Source: an uncultured Opitutia bacterium (GTDB lineage: Bacteria > Verrucomicrobiota > Verrucomicrobiia > Opitutales > Opitutaceae). From it: a DNA stretch of 33,837 nt. Below the pieces are notes generated by a model. It saw only the letters and a list, made by a program, of their open reading frames with translations. It was not told the DNA's origin and ran no database searches. Positions 1 through 8,796 of the stretch are shown one piece after another (the first letter of the stretch is position 1; the number at the start of each line of letters is the position of its first letter). Made by a program: the position numbers and the translations under genes. The DNA is taken from contig CAIQBC010000214.1 of assembly GCA_903869955.1 (NCBI GenBank), forward strand, positions 1-33,837. Reading direction: 5' to 3'.

Positions 1-1185
1 ACCCTCATGGCCATCGCCACTACCGCGACGTACCTGACCCAAGGCACGGTCGTGAAGTCGTTCACCCCCGTCACCTACAACCTCTTTCTCCCTGAGGTCA
101 GTGGCCAGCACCCCAATGGCGGCAGTGCAACCGTCACGCACTTCATTGATCTGCCCACCTTGCGCGACACCCTCGTCGCACTTGGCCTCGTGACCGCCGG
201 CACACCGGAGGACGACGGCACCATCGCGGCCAAGGCCCCGCAGCTCAGCACCTTCAAGTTCTACTTTCGAACCTTTGTGGACTCGGACAACCAGATCACC
301 GAATCCAGCGAGACCAACCTCCAATTCGACCCCAACACGTTCACCCTCACCACGGTCCCGACATCGCTCAACGCCGGCCAGTATTTCGGCCAGACAATCT
401 TCAGCACTCTGGGCAACGCGACCGGCAACACCTCCATCGGCGCCGCGATCACCGCCGTCACTTTCACCAACAGTGCTCCGTTCGCCTCGCTCATCAAGGA
501 CTACGCTCTTGGCAAAAGCCTCGCCGGCTCGCCCCAGACGCTCTTCCAACCGACGACGGAGAACGGCTTCCCCACCCTCACCGTCCTCCCCGGTGGCAAC
601 GGCACCTACCTGACTGAGACCTTTGACTTTAACACGCGTGCCAACGATGTACAGATTGATGTGCAGTCCTCGCCCGACTTGGTCACATGGACGACACTGG
701 TGTCGCTCACGCCACCCTATGCCGGCACCTCCGGAGCACACAGCCTCTCCGGTTTCGGCGGCCTCACGGACAACCCCTTCGTGCTCGCCGTGGACGGCAA
801 CAACACCAACGTCCAGCAAACCTACCTCGCCCGCATGACCGTGCGCGACAGCGTGCCGGCGGCCAGCTCCGGCGCGCGTTTCATGCGGCTCAATATCAGT
901 CCGCTCTCGACCGTCTCGGTGCCGTTGGCCCCCACGAGCTTCGCTGCCGCCTACAGCTCCTCGCTCGGCATGGTGGTGCTCAGTTGGACCGCCGCAGCAC
1001 CCAGCCTGACCTATGTGATCGAGCGGGCCGCGTCAGCCTCGCCTGCAAGCTTTACCGTGATCGGCTCCTCCACCGGGACGAGCTTCAGTGAGACGGCCAG
1101 TTCCGACACCTACACCTACCGCATCCGCGCCGTCACTTCCGCCGGCGCCAGCGCGACCTTGACCGCCAGCGTCACCGTGCCTTGA
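1..1185 (+). CDS. Secreted/surface protein with C-terminal fibronectin type III domain (5' end outside window)
   Basis: The frame is open from the first base of the window, so the true start and any signal peptide probably lie upstream; the ATG at 7 is only the first internal Met. The visible 392 residues are rich in Thr, Ser, Ala and Asn and almost free of Cys and Lys, as in exported proteins. Residues about 60-110 contain a CARDB-like stretch (FRTFVDSDNQITESSETN). Residues about 205-300 resemble the 'SSPDLVTWT' beta-sandwich segments common in Verrucomicrobia surface proteins. Residues about 305-392 look like one fibronectin III domain (start near PLAPTSFAA, core VVLSWTAA, end YRIRAVTSAG). 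There is no C-terminal membrane anchor or sorting signal. Function is unknown; adhesion or carbohydrate binding would be a guess. Confidence 0.7.
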   Translation, partial: TLMAIATTATYLTQGTVVKSFTPVTYNLFLPEVSGQHPNGGSATVTHFIDLPTLRDTLVALGLVTAGTPEDDGTIAAKAPQLSTFKFYFRTFVDSDNQITESSETNLQFDPNTFTLTTVPTSLNAGQYFGQTIFSTLGNATGNTSIGAAITAVTFTNSAPFASLIKDYALGKSLAGSPQTLFQPTTENGFPTLTVLPGGNGTYLTETFDFNTRANDVQIDVQSSPDLVTWTTLVSLTPPYAGTSGAHSLSGFGGLTDNPFVLAVDGNNTNVQQTYLARMTVRDSVPAASSGARFMRLNISPLSTVSVPLAPTSFAAAYSSSLGMVVLSWTAAAPSLTYVIERAASASPASFTVIGSSTGTSFSETASSDTYTYRIRAVTSAGASATLTASVTVP

Positions 1186-1227
1186 GCCAGCGGCGGGCGA
1201 GAGAATTGGCGTAAACCCATGGTCTGG

Positions 1228-1290
1228 TGCCCGTCGGGCCATTTCAAAACACACCGGCTCCAACCGTCGGAATGGCCCGATAAGCGGGCA
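1228..1290. repeat. Imperfect inverted repeat upstream of oppA
   Basis: The arm TGCCCG-TCGGGCCATT (1228-1243) pairs with AATGGCCCGA-TAAG-CGGGCA (1271-1290): 16 pairs with one 4-base bulge, around a 27-base loop. It lies between the preceding stop (1185) and the oppA start (1369). It could act as a transcription-ending or mRNA-stabilising structure or be a palindromic repeat. There is no T-run on the + strand. Confidence 0.5.
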
Positions 1291-1368
1291 ACGAAAACCG
1301 TTCCGCAATCCTTCGCCCGCGAGCGCGCCGCGCTTGCCGTGCCGGCCTTTGGCTGTTTGCGTTTCGCC

Positions 1369-3012
1369 ATGTTTTCACGCGCCTTCTCCGTCCTCTTCAC
1401 CGCCGCGCTGCTCACGTTCACCGGTTGCGGTAAAAAAGATGCTTCGGCCACCTTTCCCACGCCGGCTGGCACCGCAGCCGCGCCCCGGCCACAAATCCTC
1501 CGGCTCGGCAATGGCGCGGAGCCGAAAGGCATTGATCCGCAGGACATCTCGGGTGTCACCGAAGGTAAAATCGTCATGGCGCTGTTCGAAGGGCTGCTCA
1601 CACCCGACCCGCATGACCTGCATCCGCTGCCCGGCGTCGCCGAGGCATGGGAAATTTCGCCCGACGGCCTCACCTACACGTTTCACCTCCGGGCCAACGC
1701 CAAATGGGCCGACGGCGAACCGGTTACTGCGCAGGACTTCGTTGAGTCCTACCGCCGGATGCTCTCACCCAAATTCGCCTCCGAATACGCCTACCTCCTC
1801 TATAATTTCGTCGTCGGCGCAAAGGATTATTACGACGGCCGGCTCGCGGATTTTTCGAAAGTTGGCTTTGCTGCGCCCGACGCACGCACCCTGCGCGTCA
1901 CGCTGCTCAACTCCACGCCTTACCTGCTCAACATCATCGCCTGCCATCAGGCGTGGGACGTCGTGCCGCTGAAAGTGATCGAGCGCTTCGGGCCGCCTGA
2001 CTCCAAAAATGGCGCGTGGACGAAGCCCGGAAACATTGTCGGCAACGGCCCCTTCATTCTGAAAGAGTGGCTGCCCAAGCAAAAAATTACCGTAGTTCGC
2101 AACCCGCTTTACTGGGACGCCGCCAATGTGAAGCTCGACGCCATCGAGTTTCACGCGATTGATGACGCGACCGCTGAGGAGCAGGCGTTTCGCACCGGGC
2201 GGCTCGACGCCACGGACACGATGCCGCTCTCAAAAATTGACACCTACCGCCGCGACCATGCGGACACGTTTCGCATCGAGCCCTACCTCGGCATTTACTT
2301 TTACCGCTGCAACGTCACCAAACCGCCGCTCACCGACAAGCGCGTGCGCCGTGCGCTCGCGCTGGCCATCGACCGCGAGTCCATCGTGAAAAACATCACG
2401 AAAGGCGAGCAGCTTCCCGCCTACGCCGTGAGCTACCCTGGCACCGCTGGCTACACGCCCATTGCCCGTCTCAGCGGCGATCTTGCCGAGGCGAAACGTC
2501 TCCTCGCCGAGGCCGGCTATCCTGAAGGCAAAGGCTGCCCGCCCATCGAGCTCCTCTACAACACCTCCGAGGCTCACAAGGCCATCGCCGAGGCCATCCA
2601 GCAGATGTGGCGCGAAAAACTCGGCGTCGAGGTACGCCTCACGAACCAAGAGTGGGCCGCCTACCAAGATACGCAGCACACGCACAACTACCAAATGATG
2701 CGCGCCGGCTGGATTGCCGACTACGAAGACCCGCACGTCTTTCTCGAAATCTGGAGTTCCGACAACGGCAACAACGACACCCTCTGGGTCAACGCCGACT
2801 ACGACCGCCTCCTCCAGTCCGCCCTCGCCGCCAAGACACAGGACGAACGTTACGGCATTTACCAAAAAATGGACGCCATCCTGGTGGACGAGTGCCCCGT
2901 GATTCCGATTTATTACTATACGCACGTCCACGCCATCAGTCCCAAGGTGAAAGGCTGGTTCCCCACGCGCCTCGATCTCCACCCCTACAAATACGTCTGG
3001 TTGGAGCCATGA
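1369..3012 (+). CDS. oppA: Oligopeptide ABC transporter, substrate-binding lipoprotein (OppA family, SBP_bac_5)
   Basis: This is a periplasmic or membrane-tethered receptor that would capture peptides and deliver them to OppB/OppC. I start it at ATG 1369 rather than the in-frame codon at 1219, because from 1369 the protein begins with a lipoprotein signal peptide: basic n-region, hydrophobic core, then LTFTGC with the lipidated Cys at residue 20. The mature part is a typical 547-residue class-C binding protein. It has the family opening RLGNGAEPKGIDPQDISG, the segment EGLLTPDP...LPGVAEAWEISPDGLTY (split here), the 'FHLR..AKWADGEPVTAQDF' block, and a C-terminal region with ADYEDPHVFLE and VPIYYYTH. 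It is first in an operon, 34 bp before oppB. Substrate specificity cannot be read, but OppA/MppA-like murein or dietary peptides are likely. Confidence 0.92.
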   Translation: MFSRAFSVLFTAALLTFTGCGKKDASATFPTPAGTAAAPRPQILRLGNGAEPKGIDPQDISGVTEGKIVMALFEGLLTPDPHDLHPLPGVAEAWEISPDGLTYTFHLRANAKWADGEPVTAQDFVESYRRMLSPKFASEYAYLLYNFVVGAKDYYDGRLADFSKVGFAAPDARTLRVTLLNSTPYLLNIIACHQAWDVVPLKVIERFGPPDSKNGAWTKPGNIVGNGPFILKEWLPKQKITVVRNPLYWDAANVKLDAIEFHAIDDATAEEQAFRTGRLDATDTMPLSKIDTYRRDHADTFRIEPYLGIYFYRCNVTKPPLTDKRVRRALALAIDRESIVKNITKGEQLPAYAVSYPGTAGYTPIARLSGDLAEAKRLLAEAGYPEGKGCPPIELLYNTSEAHKAIAEAIQQMWREKLGVEVRLTNQEWAAYQDTQHTHNYQMMRAGWIADYEDPHVFLEIWSSDNGNNDTLWVNADYDRLLQSALAAKTQDERYGIYQKMDAILVDECPVIPIYYYTHVHAISPKVKGWFPTRLDLHPYKYVWLEP

Positions 3013-3046
3013 CCGCCGTCGTTTCTTATCCTTCCTTTTTTCCGCA

Positions 3047-4024
3047 ATGTTCCGCTACCTCGCCCGCCGCCTGCTGTTGCAAGCCGTCCCGGTGCTCTTT
3101 GTCATCATCACGCTGACTTTTTTTCTGCAACGCTTCGCCCCCGGCGGCCCGTTCACGCGGGAGAAAGCCCTGCCCCCTGAGATTCAGCGCAACCTCGACG
3201 CCTACTACCACCTCGACGACCCGCTCTGGAGGCAATACCGCGATTACCTCTGGGACTTGTGCCCGAAAACTTTCCACCCGCTCGCGCTGCGCAACGGCTT
3301 CGACCTCAAGGCCGCGTTCGGCATCGACCTGCGTCCCTCGTTCAAATACGCCAACCGCACCGTCAACGAGATCATCGCCGCCGAGCTGCCCGTCTCCCTC
3401 ACCCTCGGCTCGCTCGCACTCCTTGTCGCCCTCGGTTTCGGCCTCGGCGCCGGCGCCCTCGCCGCGCTCAAGCACAACACCTGGACCGACCGTGGCGTCT
3501 CGGCCCTCGCGCTCACCGGCCTGTGCGTGGCGACGTTTGTCAGCGGACCGTTGCTCGCGCTCGTGTTTGCCGTACATTTCCACTGGTTCAACGCCTCCGG
3601 CTGGTATGAGACGCGCGACGCCGTGCTGCCTGTGCTTGTGCTCGGCATCGCCTACGCGGCCCCCATCGCACGTCTCACGCGCGGCGGCATGATCGAGGTG
3701 CTCGGCCAGGATTTTATCCGCACGGCGCGCGCCAAGGGTGCCTCGGAAAGTCGCGTGGTATTCAGGCACGCGCTGCGCGGCGGTCTGCTCTCGGTTGTCG
3801 CCTGGCTCGGCCCCGCCGCCGCCGGAATCCTGACGGGGTCGTTCGTCGTGGAGACCATTTTCCAGATTCCCGGCCTCGGCCGCGATTTCGTCATCAGCGT
3901 GACCAACCGCGACTATACCCTCGTGCTCGGCACGGTCGTGGTCTACGGCACGTTTATCGTCGTCTGCAACTTCCTCGCCGACGTCCTCCAAGCGTGGATG
4001 AACCCAAAGCTGACCCTGGAATAA
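3047..4024 (+). CDS. oppB: Peptide ABC transporter permease (OppB family)
   Basis: Inner-membrane permease of the OppB/DppB type, 325 residues, close to the usual 306-340. It opens with one membrane helix (about residues 9-28) followed by RFAPGGPFTREK, the characteristic OppB opening. A periplasmic loop of about 90 residues follows, then the remaining helices from about residue 115. The cytoplasmic EAA loop that contacts the ATPase is clear at residues 223-244 (starting FIRTARAKGASE, ending RHALR). The ending helix is followed by a short tail. It sits 34 bp downstream of oppA and 41 bp upstream of oppC, so it is in the same transcription unit. The long first loop is a little larger than in classical OppB. 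The call is firm at family level; the transported peptide is unknown. Confidence 0.93.
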   Translation: MFRYLARRLLLQAVPVLFVIITLTFFLQRFAPGGPFTREKALPPEIQRNLDAYYHLDDPLWRQYRDYLWDLCPKTFHPLALRNGFDLKAAFGIDLRPSFKYANRTVNEIIAAELPVSLTLGSLALLVALGFGLGAGALAALKHNTWTDRGVSALALTGLCVATFVSGPLLALVFAVHFHWFNASGWYETRDAVLPVLVLGIAYAAPIARLTRGGMIEVLGQDFIRTARAKGASESRVVFRHALRGGLLSVVAWLGPAAAGILTGSFVVETIFQIPGLGRDFVISVTNRDYTLVLGTVVVYGTFIVVCNFLADVLQAWMNPKLTLE

Positions 4025-4065
4025 GCGCTGCCAGATCATTCCCCATTTACAACCCATGCCGCTCC

Positions 4066-5031
4066 ATGAGCGATAACCAGCCATCCAGAAGCAATTCACC
4101 GCCTGGGGCGGTGGCCGCCGGCCTCTCCCCGTGGCAGGATGCTTGGCGTCGCCTGTGCCGAAACCGCCTCGCCCTCTTCGGGGGCATCACGCTGCTCGCG
4201 CTCGTTTTGCTCTGTTACGTTCTCGGCCCGCTGTTCGCACCCTCGTGGCGCGAGCAAAGCCTCTCCCTCGGCTCCACTCCGCCCAGCGCCGCGCACTGGC
4301 TCGGCACCGACCCCCTCGGCCGCGACCTGCTCGCGCGTCTCCTCTATGGCGGACGGATTTCCCTTCTCGTCGGCTTTGTCGCCTCCTTTGTCGCACTCGT
4401 CATTGGCGTCACCTACGGCGCCGTCGCCGGCTGGCGCGGTGGACGCACTGATACGCTGATGATGCGCGCCGCCGACATCCTCAACGCCCTCCCTTTCACG
4501 ATCATCGTCATCCTGCTGCTCGTTTTCCTGAAAGTGCCGATGCAACATTTCGACGCTTGGCTCACCGGCTTGCCTGGTTTTGGCAGCTGGCAGGGTGCGG
4601 GAAAAGTTCTCGTGATGTTTGCCGCCATCGGTGCGGTTGAGTGGCTCACGATGGCGCGCATCGTACGCGGCCACGTGATGGCGATCAAAAAGATGGAATA
4701 TATCGAGGCCGCGCGCGCGCTCGGCTACGGTCCGGGGCGCATCCTCTTCCGTCATGTGCTGCCCAATGCCCTCGGCCCCATCGTCGTCTATGCCACGCTC
4801 ACGGTGCCAGCGGTGATGATGCTGGAGGCGTTCCTCAGTTTCCTCGGTCTCGGCGTGGACGCACCCATGAGCTCGTGGGGCACACTCATCAAGGACGGTG
4901 CCGAGCACATGGAGGAATGCTGGTGGCTGCTCGTCTTCCCCGGCGGCATTTTTTCACTCACACTTTTTTCGCTCAATTTTTTCGGCGACGGCCTGCGGGA
5001 TGCGCTCGACGTGCGCGCCGCGAAGGACTGA
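4066..5031 (+). CDS. oppC: Peptide ABC transporter permease (OppC family)
   Basis: Second permease subunit, 321 residues from ATG 4066. The earlier in-frame ATG at 3994 overlaps the end of oppB and would add a non-conserved, non-membrane segment, so I reject it. A cytoplasmic N-terminus (Ser/Pro-rich) leads to helix 1 at about residues 36-56, then the OppC hallmark HWLGTDPLGRDLLARLLYGGR, and then the core helices. The EAA loop is seen as YIEAARALGYGPGRILFRHV. The C-terminus ends in NFFGDGLRDALDVR, the typical DppC/OppC tail. It is the last importer gene here: the next gene starts 12 bp later and encodes an exporter-type ABC protein, not the OppD/OppF ATPases normally expected. Confidence 0.93.
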   Translation: MSDNQPSRSNSPPGAVAAGLSPWQDAWRRLCRNRLALFGGITLLALVLLCYVLGPLFAPSWREQSLSLGSTPPSAAHWLGTDPLGRDLLARLLYGGRISLLVGFVASFVALVIGVTYGAVAGWRGGRTDTLMMRAADILNALPFTIIVILLLVFLKVPMQHFDAWLTGLPGFGSWQGAGKVLVMFAAIGAVEWLTMARIVRGHVMAIKKMEYIEAARALGYGPGRILFRHVLPNALGPIVVYATLTVPAVMMLEAFLSFLGLGVDAPMSSWGTLIKDGAEHMEECWWLLVFPGGIFSLTLFSLNFFGDGLRDALDVRAAKD

Positions 5032-5043
5032 AATGCCCTGGCC

Positions 5044-6786
5044 GTGAAACGTTTTCGCCCCTATCTTCGTTATCTTCGCACCGTGCGGCTGCCGCTCGGC
5101 GGTGCGCTTGTGTGCGCGCTGATCTACGGTGTGGCCAACGGCGCCGGACTGCCGCTCATGGTCAAGTGGGTGTTCCCGAAAATTTTCGCCGCAGACGCCA
5201 TGCCGCTTTCCACCGGCCAGCTCGTGCTTGTCGCCCTCTGGCTGCCCGCGGTCTTTATCGTGCGCGGCGTGGCCGGCTACCTGAACAGCTATCTTATCCA
5301 GCTCTGCGGCGTGCGCGTACTGGAGGCGATCCGGCTCGATTTTTTCCGCAAGCTCCAGGTGCTGCCGCTGTCGTTTCTCCAACGCCAGACTACGGGTGAC
5401 CTCATCTCGCGCGGCCTGTCCGACACCAACCAGCTCCAGTTCACGCTCACCACCGTCACCAACGAGATCATGAAACAACCCGCGACACTCGTCGGCTCAC
5501 TGGGGTTCCTGGTCTATCAGGCGTTCACCCAGAAAGGCATCACACTGGTGCTCGTCTGCCTCGCGCTTGTGCCGTTGTGTGTATTTCCCATCCGCTATGT
5601 CGGCCGCAAGCTCATCAAGCGCTCCGCGCAGATCCAAGGCCACCTTGGCACCGTGACCGAGCGCTTCAGCGAGAACCTCGGTGCCGCGCGCGAGGTGCGC
5701 GCTTTCGGGCTGGAGGCGCGCGAGGTCGCCCGCTTTGGGGCTGTCACGCGCGCGCTCATCACCGCCCAGATGAAGGCTGTCAAATATGCGCAGGCGCTCA
5801 CGCCCGCCATCGAGATCATCTCCGCCTTCGGCATCTCGCTCACCCTTGTCTACGCTTATCGTGTGCATGTGCCACTCGCGTCGTTTCTCGCGCTTATCAC
5901 CGCGCTCTACGCCAGTTATGATCCCATCAAACGGCTCGGCGGCATCACCAGTGAGCTCAAACGCGGCACCGCCGCCCTCGACCGGCTCGAAACCATCCTC
6001 AACGAGCCGGTCACCATCGCCGATCCCGACAATCCCGCGCCCGTTTCACGTCTGCGAGGTGAGGTGGAGTTTCGCCACGTGTCCTTTGCCTACCGGACCG
6101 ACACGCCCGTGCTGCGCGACGTCTCCGTCCGCATCCCCGCCGGCACCGTCTGCGCGCTCGTCGGGCCGGCTGGCGCGGGCAAGACCACCTTTGCCAACCT
6201 CGTGCCGCGGTTCTACGAACCTGTCGCCGGCACTGTCACCGTTGACGGCATTGACGTGCGCACGATGCGTCTCGCCGACCTGCGCCGCAACCTCGCCATC
6301 GTCTCGCAAGAAACTGTCCTCTTCCACGACACGATTTTTAACAACATTCTACTTGGTCGCGAAGACGCCACGCGCGCCGAGGTCGAGCAAGCCGCGCGTG
6401 ACGCCTTTGCGCACGACTTCATCACCGCCTTTCCGCAAGGCTACGACACCATCGTCAGCCCGCGCGGCTCCTCGCTTTCCGGCGGCCAACGCCAGCGCGT
6501 CGCCCTCGCGCGCGCCTTCCTGCGCAACGCGCCCATCCTCATCTTAGACGAGGCCACCAATGCCCTCGACAGCAAAAGCGAGGAGTTCATCCAGATCGCG
6601 TTGAAAAAACTCATGGCCGGCCGCACCGTCCTCATCATCGCGCACCGGTTCAGCACCATCCGCGACGCCTCGGTCATTCTCGTGTTCGACAAGGGCGGCA
6701 TCGTCGCCGCCGGCCCGCACGCGCAGGTCTACAGTGCCAGCCCGCTTTACAAGTCGCTCTACGACCTGCAAGGCGCGTCGGCCTGA
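5044..6786 (+). CDS. msbA: ABC exporter, fused membrane and ATPase domains (MsbA-like)
   Basis: A 580-residue half-transporter with a six-helix type IV exporter domain (about 18-310) and a C-terminal ATPase domain (about 340-575). ATPase motifs are complete: Walker [10 protein letters not shown] (374-382), Q-loop Q422, signature LSGGQ (478-482), Walker B ILILDE with catalytic Glu, D-loop, and H-loop H534. Length and sequence style fit MsbA, the homodimer that flips lipid A-core across the inner membrane, but multidrug half-exporters look alike. The start is GTG at 5044, 12 bp after oppC, with no in-frame ATG nearby. The tight spacing suggests co-transcription with oppABC. Its ATPase domain is not an OppD/OppF type and is covalently attached to its own membrane domain, so it is unlikely to power OppBC. 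Confidence 0.85.
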   Translation: MKRFRPYLRYLRTVRLPLGGALVCALIYGVANGAGLPLMVKWVFPKIFAADAMPLSTGQLVLVALWLPAVFIVRGVAGYLNSYLIQLCGVRVLEAIRLDFFRKLQVLPLSFLQRQTTGDLISRGLSDTNQLQFTLTTVTNEIMKQPATLVGSLGFLVYQAFTQKGITLVLVCLALVPLCVFPIRYVGRKLIKRSAQIQGHLGTVTERFSENLGAAREVRAFGLEAREVARFGAVTRALITAQMKAVKYAQALTPAIEIISAFGISLTLVYAYRVHVPLASFLALITALYASYDPIKRLGGITSELKRGTAALDRLETILNEPVTIADPDNPAPVSRLRGEVEFRHVSFAYRTDTPVLRDVSVRIPAGTVCALVGPAGAGKTTFANLVPRFYEPVAGTVTVDGIDVRTMRLADLRRNLAIVSQETVLFHDTIFNNILLGREDATRAEVEQAARDAFAHDFITAFPQGYDTIVSPRGSSLSGGQRQRVALARAFLRNAPILILDEATNALDSKSEEFIQIALKKLMAGRTVLIIAHRFSTIRDASVILVFDKGGIVAAGPHAQVYSASPLYKSLYDLQGASA

Positions 6787-6857
6787 GTGCCTCAGACCGG
6801 ATGCAGTCGGCGTGCCACGATTATCTTCTCAGCCTGCTCCCTTCGCTTCAGCCAACC

Positions 6858-7244
6858 ATGGCCTCCGAACCAGTTCATTTCTCCCGCGCCGCCGAACGGC
6901 TCATCGCGGATTTCCGTGGCGTACCAGATGCCACGCCCACCCGGATGCGCCGCCGCCCCACACGCGAAATGGCCGGCCTCATCGAGGACCTGCTGGTAAA
7001 GCATCAGGTCGGCCGGCCTTCAGTGGAGCAAACCATCCGCGAACACTGGCCGGAACTGGTCGGCGCGGCCAATGCCGCCTACTCGCACGCCGCGCAAATT
7101 GATCCGCGCGGCCGGCTTGCCGTGCTCGCCTCGCACTCCGTCGTCCGCAACGAGCTTTTCCTGCACCGCGCGATGATCGTTGCCCGCATCCGCGCCCTCC
7201 CCGGCTGCGCCCATGTCCGCGCCCTGCAGCTTCGGAGCGGCTAG
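6858..7244 (+). CDS. DUF721/DciA-like protein
   Basis: A small, basic, 128-residue protein with the DUF721 signature. It has an N-terminal segment AGLIEDLLVKHQVG, then VEQTIREHWPELVGAANAAYSHAAQID, then a beta-rich part LAVLASHSVVRNELFLHRAMIVARI. DUF721 proteins include DciA, which loads the replicative helicase DnaB in most bacteria lacking DnaC. DciA adopts a KH-like fold. I choose ATG 6858; the frame is open back to 6801, but the added 19 residues have no family similarity. It follows the MsbA-like gene by 71 bp and precedes the phosphatase gene by 94 bp. The family call is good; the helicase-loader role is inferred from the family. Confidence 0.75.
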   Translation: MASEPVHFSRAAERLIADFRGVPDATPTRMRRRPTREMAGLIEDLLVKHQVGRPSVEQTIREHWPELVGAANAAYSHAAQIDPRGRLAVLASHSVVRNELFLHRAMIVARIRALPGCAHVRALQLRSG

Positions 7245-7338
7245 CTGCCACACCTCACGCAGCCCGGGTCTTGCGCACCTGAGCGACGTAAATAATGCGC
7301 TTTGTTTTCGTAACCGTTTGTGTGTTTGGTGTGCGATC

Positions 7339-8136
7339 ATGGCTTGCTCCGAAATTACCGCCCGCATCGCCGCCGCCCGACACGCCGTGCTCGCGCAGAC
7401 CGAACTGCTCCATCGCGAGTTTGGGCGCGTCAAGAGCGAGTGGAAGGCCGACGGCACGCGTGTCACGGCGGTGGATGTCGCGATCTCGGAAAACATTTTC
7501 CGCGAGCTGCGCGCGCAGTTTCCCGCCGACCAGTTTTTCAGCGAAGAACTCGCCGACTCCGGCGCACCCATCCCTGTGACTTCTCAGTTCGCGTGGGTGC
7601 TTGACCCGGTGGACGGCACCAACAACTACGCGCTCGGCATCCCGCACTGCGCCATCTCGCTCGGGCTGGTGCGGGCCGGCCAGCCGGCCTATGGTGTCGT
7701 TTATGACCTGAGCCGGCGCGTACTGCTGCACGGCGGGCCGGGCCTTGGCGCGTGGGACGGAGAACGGGCGCTGCGCGTGAACGACAAGCCGCTGACGCCC
7801 GAGACTCTCATCGGGTTCCACAGCCCGGCGGACAAGAAGTTCCTGCCGCTGGCCGATGCGGTGCTCGGTCAGTTCAAGATTCGCGGTCTCGGCACCGCGA
7901 CGCTGCACCTCGCCTACGTCGCCGCCGGGCTGCTCGACGGTTGTGTGGATTTCAACGTAAAGATCTGGGACCTCGCGGCGGCGGTTTCCATCGTGCTCGG
8001 AGCAGGCGGGGAGGTACACTTTCTCAACGGCGAGCAGTTCCCGATGCGCCAGTTCGACCTGAAGATGCCGCGCATCCTCTACTGCGCCGGCAGCCCGGCG
8101 ATGAGTGCGCGGCTGCGCGGTCTGATGCAAACATGA
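7339..8136 (+). CDS. Inositol monophosphatase-family phosphatase
   Basis: A Mg-dependent sugar-phosphate phosphatase of the IMPase/SuhB/HisN/CysQ fold, 265 residues as is usual. Metal-binding motifs are present: SEE with Glu70, DPVDGTNNY with Asp89, Asp92 and the GT pair, and WDLAAA with Asp211. The N-terminal 'KADGTRVTAVDVAISENI' block is the family's conserved K-x-DG-T-x-VD region. I start at ATG 7339; the frame is open to 7180 but the upstream stretch overlaps the previous gene and is not conserved. Possible substrates are inositol-1-phosphate, histidinol phosphate, fructose-1,6-bisphosphate or PAP; the sequence does not decide among them. It is followed by a hairpin and a convergent gene. 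Confidence 0.88.
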   Translation: MACSEITARIAAARHAVLAQTELLHREFGRVKSEWKADGTRVTAVDVAISENIFRELRAQFPADQFFSEELADSGAPIPVTSQFAWVLDPVDGTNNYALGIPHCAISLGLVRAGQPAYGVVYDLSRRVLLHGGPGLGAWDGERALRVNDKPLTPETLIGFHSPADKKFLPLADAVLGQFKIRGLGTATLHLAYVAAGLLDGCVDFNVKIWDLAAAVSIVLGAGGEVHFLNGEQFPMRQFDLKMPRILYCAGSPAMSARLRGLMQT

Positions 8137-8141
8137 TGTGG

Positions 8142-8172
8142 GTCTCGGTGGAAAATCCGCAATTTCCGAGAC
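8142..8172. terminator. Hairpin between convergent genes, possible terminator
   Basis: GTCTC-ggt-GGAAA (8142-8154) pairs with TTTCC-GAGAC (8163-8172) around an 8-base loop, giving 10 pairs with one 3-base bulge. It starts 5 bases after the phosphatase stop and lies between two convergent genes. There is no adjacent T-run, so a rho-independent role is uncertain. Confidence 0.4.
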
Positions 8173-8218
8173 AACATTCAGAAGCCCGAAAACCAATAAT
8201 CTGACCCTGTCTCATGGT

Positions 8219-8755
8219 TTATTTATTTTTATTAAATTCCGAATCTTCGAGCCGTTTCGTCCAGCGCCACAGGAGCCAGAGCGGCACGAGGCCAAAGACA
8301 CCGAACGAGCAGTCAAGCAGCCGCCAGTAGAGCGGGATGCCACGCACCTCGCCGCCAATAAGCGCGAGGGGGACGACCGCCACACACGCCGCCATGCCGG
8401 CGCGCAGCACTGCGATATTTCTCGCCGGGTCGCGCAGCGGTCCGACGAAGAAAAACGCGATGACGATGTGCGCGAACGCCAGCCAGTCCGTGCCGTAGGC
8501 GAGAAACGGGAAACGCGCGCGCTCCTCGGCCAGGGCGTGGCGCACGAGCAGCAGCCAGTAGGCGAGCCCGGTGTGTCCTTCGGGTAGAACGGTCACGTCG
8601 AAGCCGAGCCGCGCACAAAGCCAGTTCAGCTCGTGCAGGAGCGGAAACGCCGTCACCCCGCTCAGCACCAATGCGATAATAAAAAAACCCAGCACCCACC
8701 GGATACGCCGCCGCAACCGGGCCGGATCATCGGCTGTGTTTCCTATGGCGTCCAT
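8219..8755 (-). CDS. Small integral membrane protein, unknown function
   Basis: A 178-residue protein with about four hydrophobic segments: near residues 20-40 (VLGFFIIALVLSGVTAF), 65-72 with 88-103 (LAFAHIVIAFFFVG), 115-135 (AGMAACVAVVPLALIGG) and 145-165. The N- and C-termini are charged and cytoplasmic by the positive-inside rule. Conserved-looking polar residues (HELNWLCARLGFD, GTDWLAF, GPLRDP) sit at membrane edges. I do not recognise a named family. It begins 41 bp after the beta-CASP gene on the same strand, so the two are probably co-transcribed. ATG at 8755 is the only reasonable start. Confidence 0.7.
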   Translation of the reverse strand: MDAIGNTADDPARLRRRIRWVLGFFIIALVLSGVTAFPLLHELNWLCARLGFDVTVLPEGHTGLAYWLLLVRHALAEERARFPFLAYGTDWLAFAHIVIAFFFVGPLRDPARNIAVLRAGMAACVAVVPLALIGGEVRGIPLYWRLLDCSFGVFGLVPLWLLWRWTKRLEDSEFNKNK

Positions 8756-8796
8756 TTATACGGCTTTCCCATGCTTCCTAGCTTCTGCATGACTTC

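Noticed and set aside
1219-1368. Upstream start for OppA
   Set aside because: It would bury the lipoprotein signal peptide 50 residues inside the protein and would translate the intergenic inverted repeat.
3026-4099. A 357-codon open frame on the - strand
   Set aside because: It is antisense to oppB; its product is Glu/Arg-rich with no membrane segment or family match.
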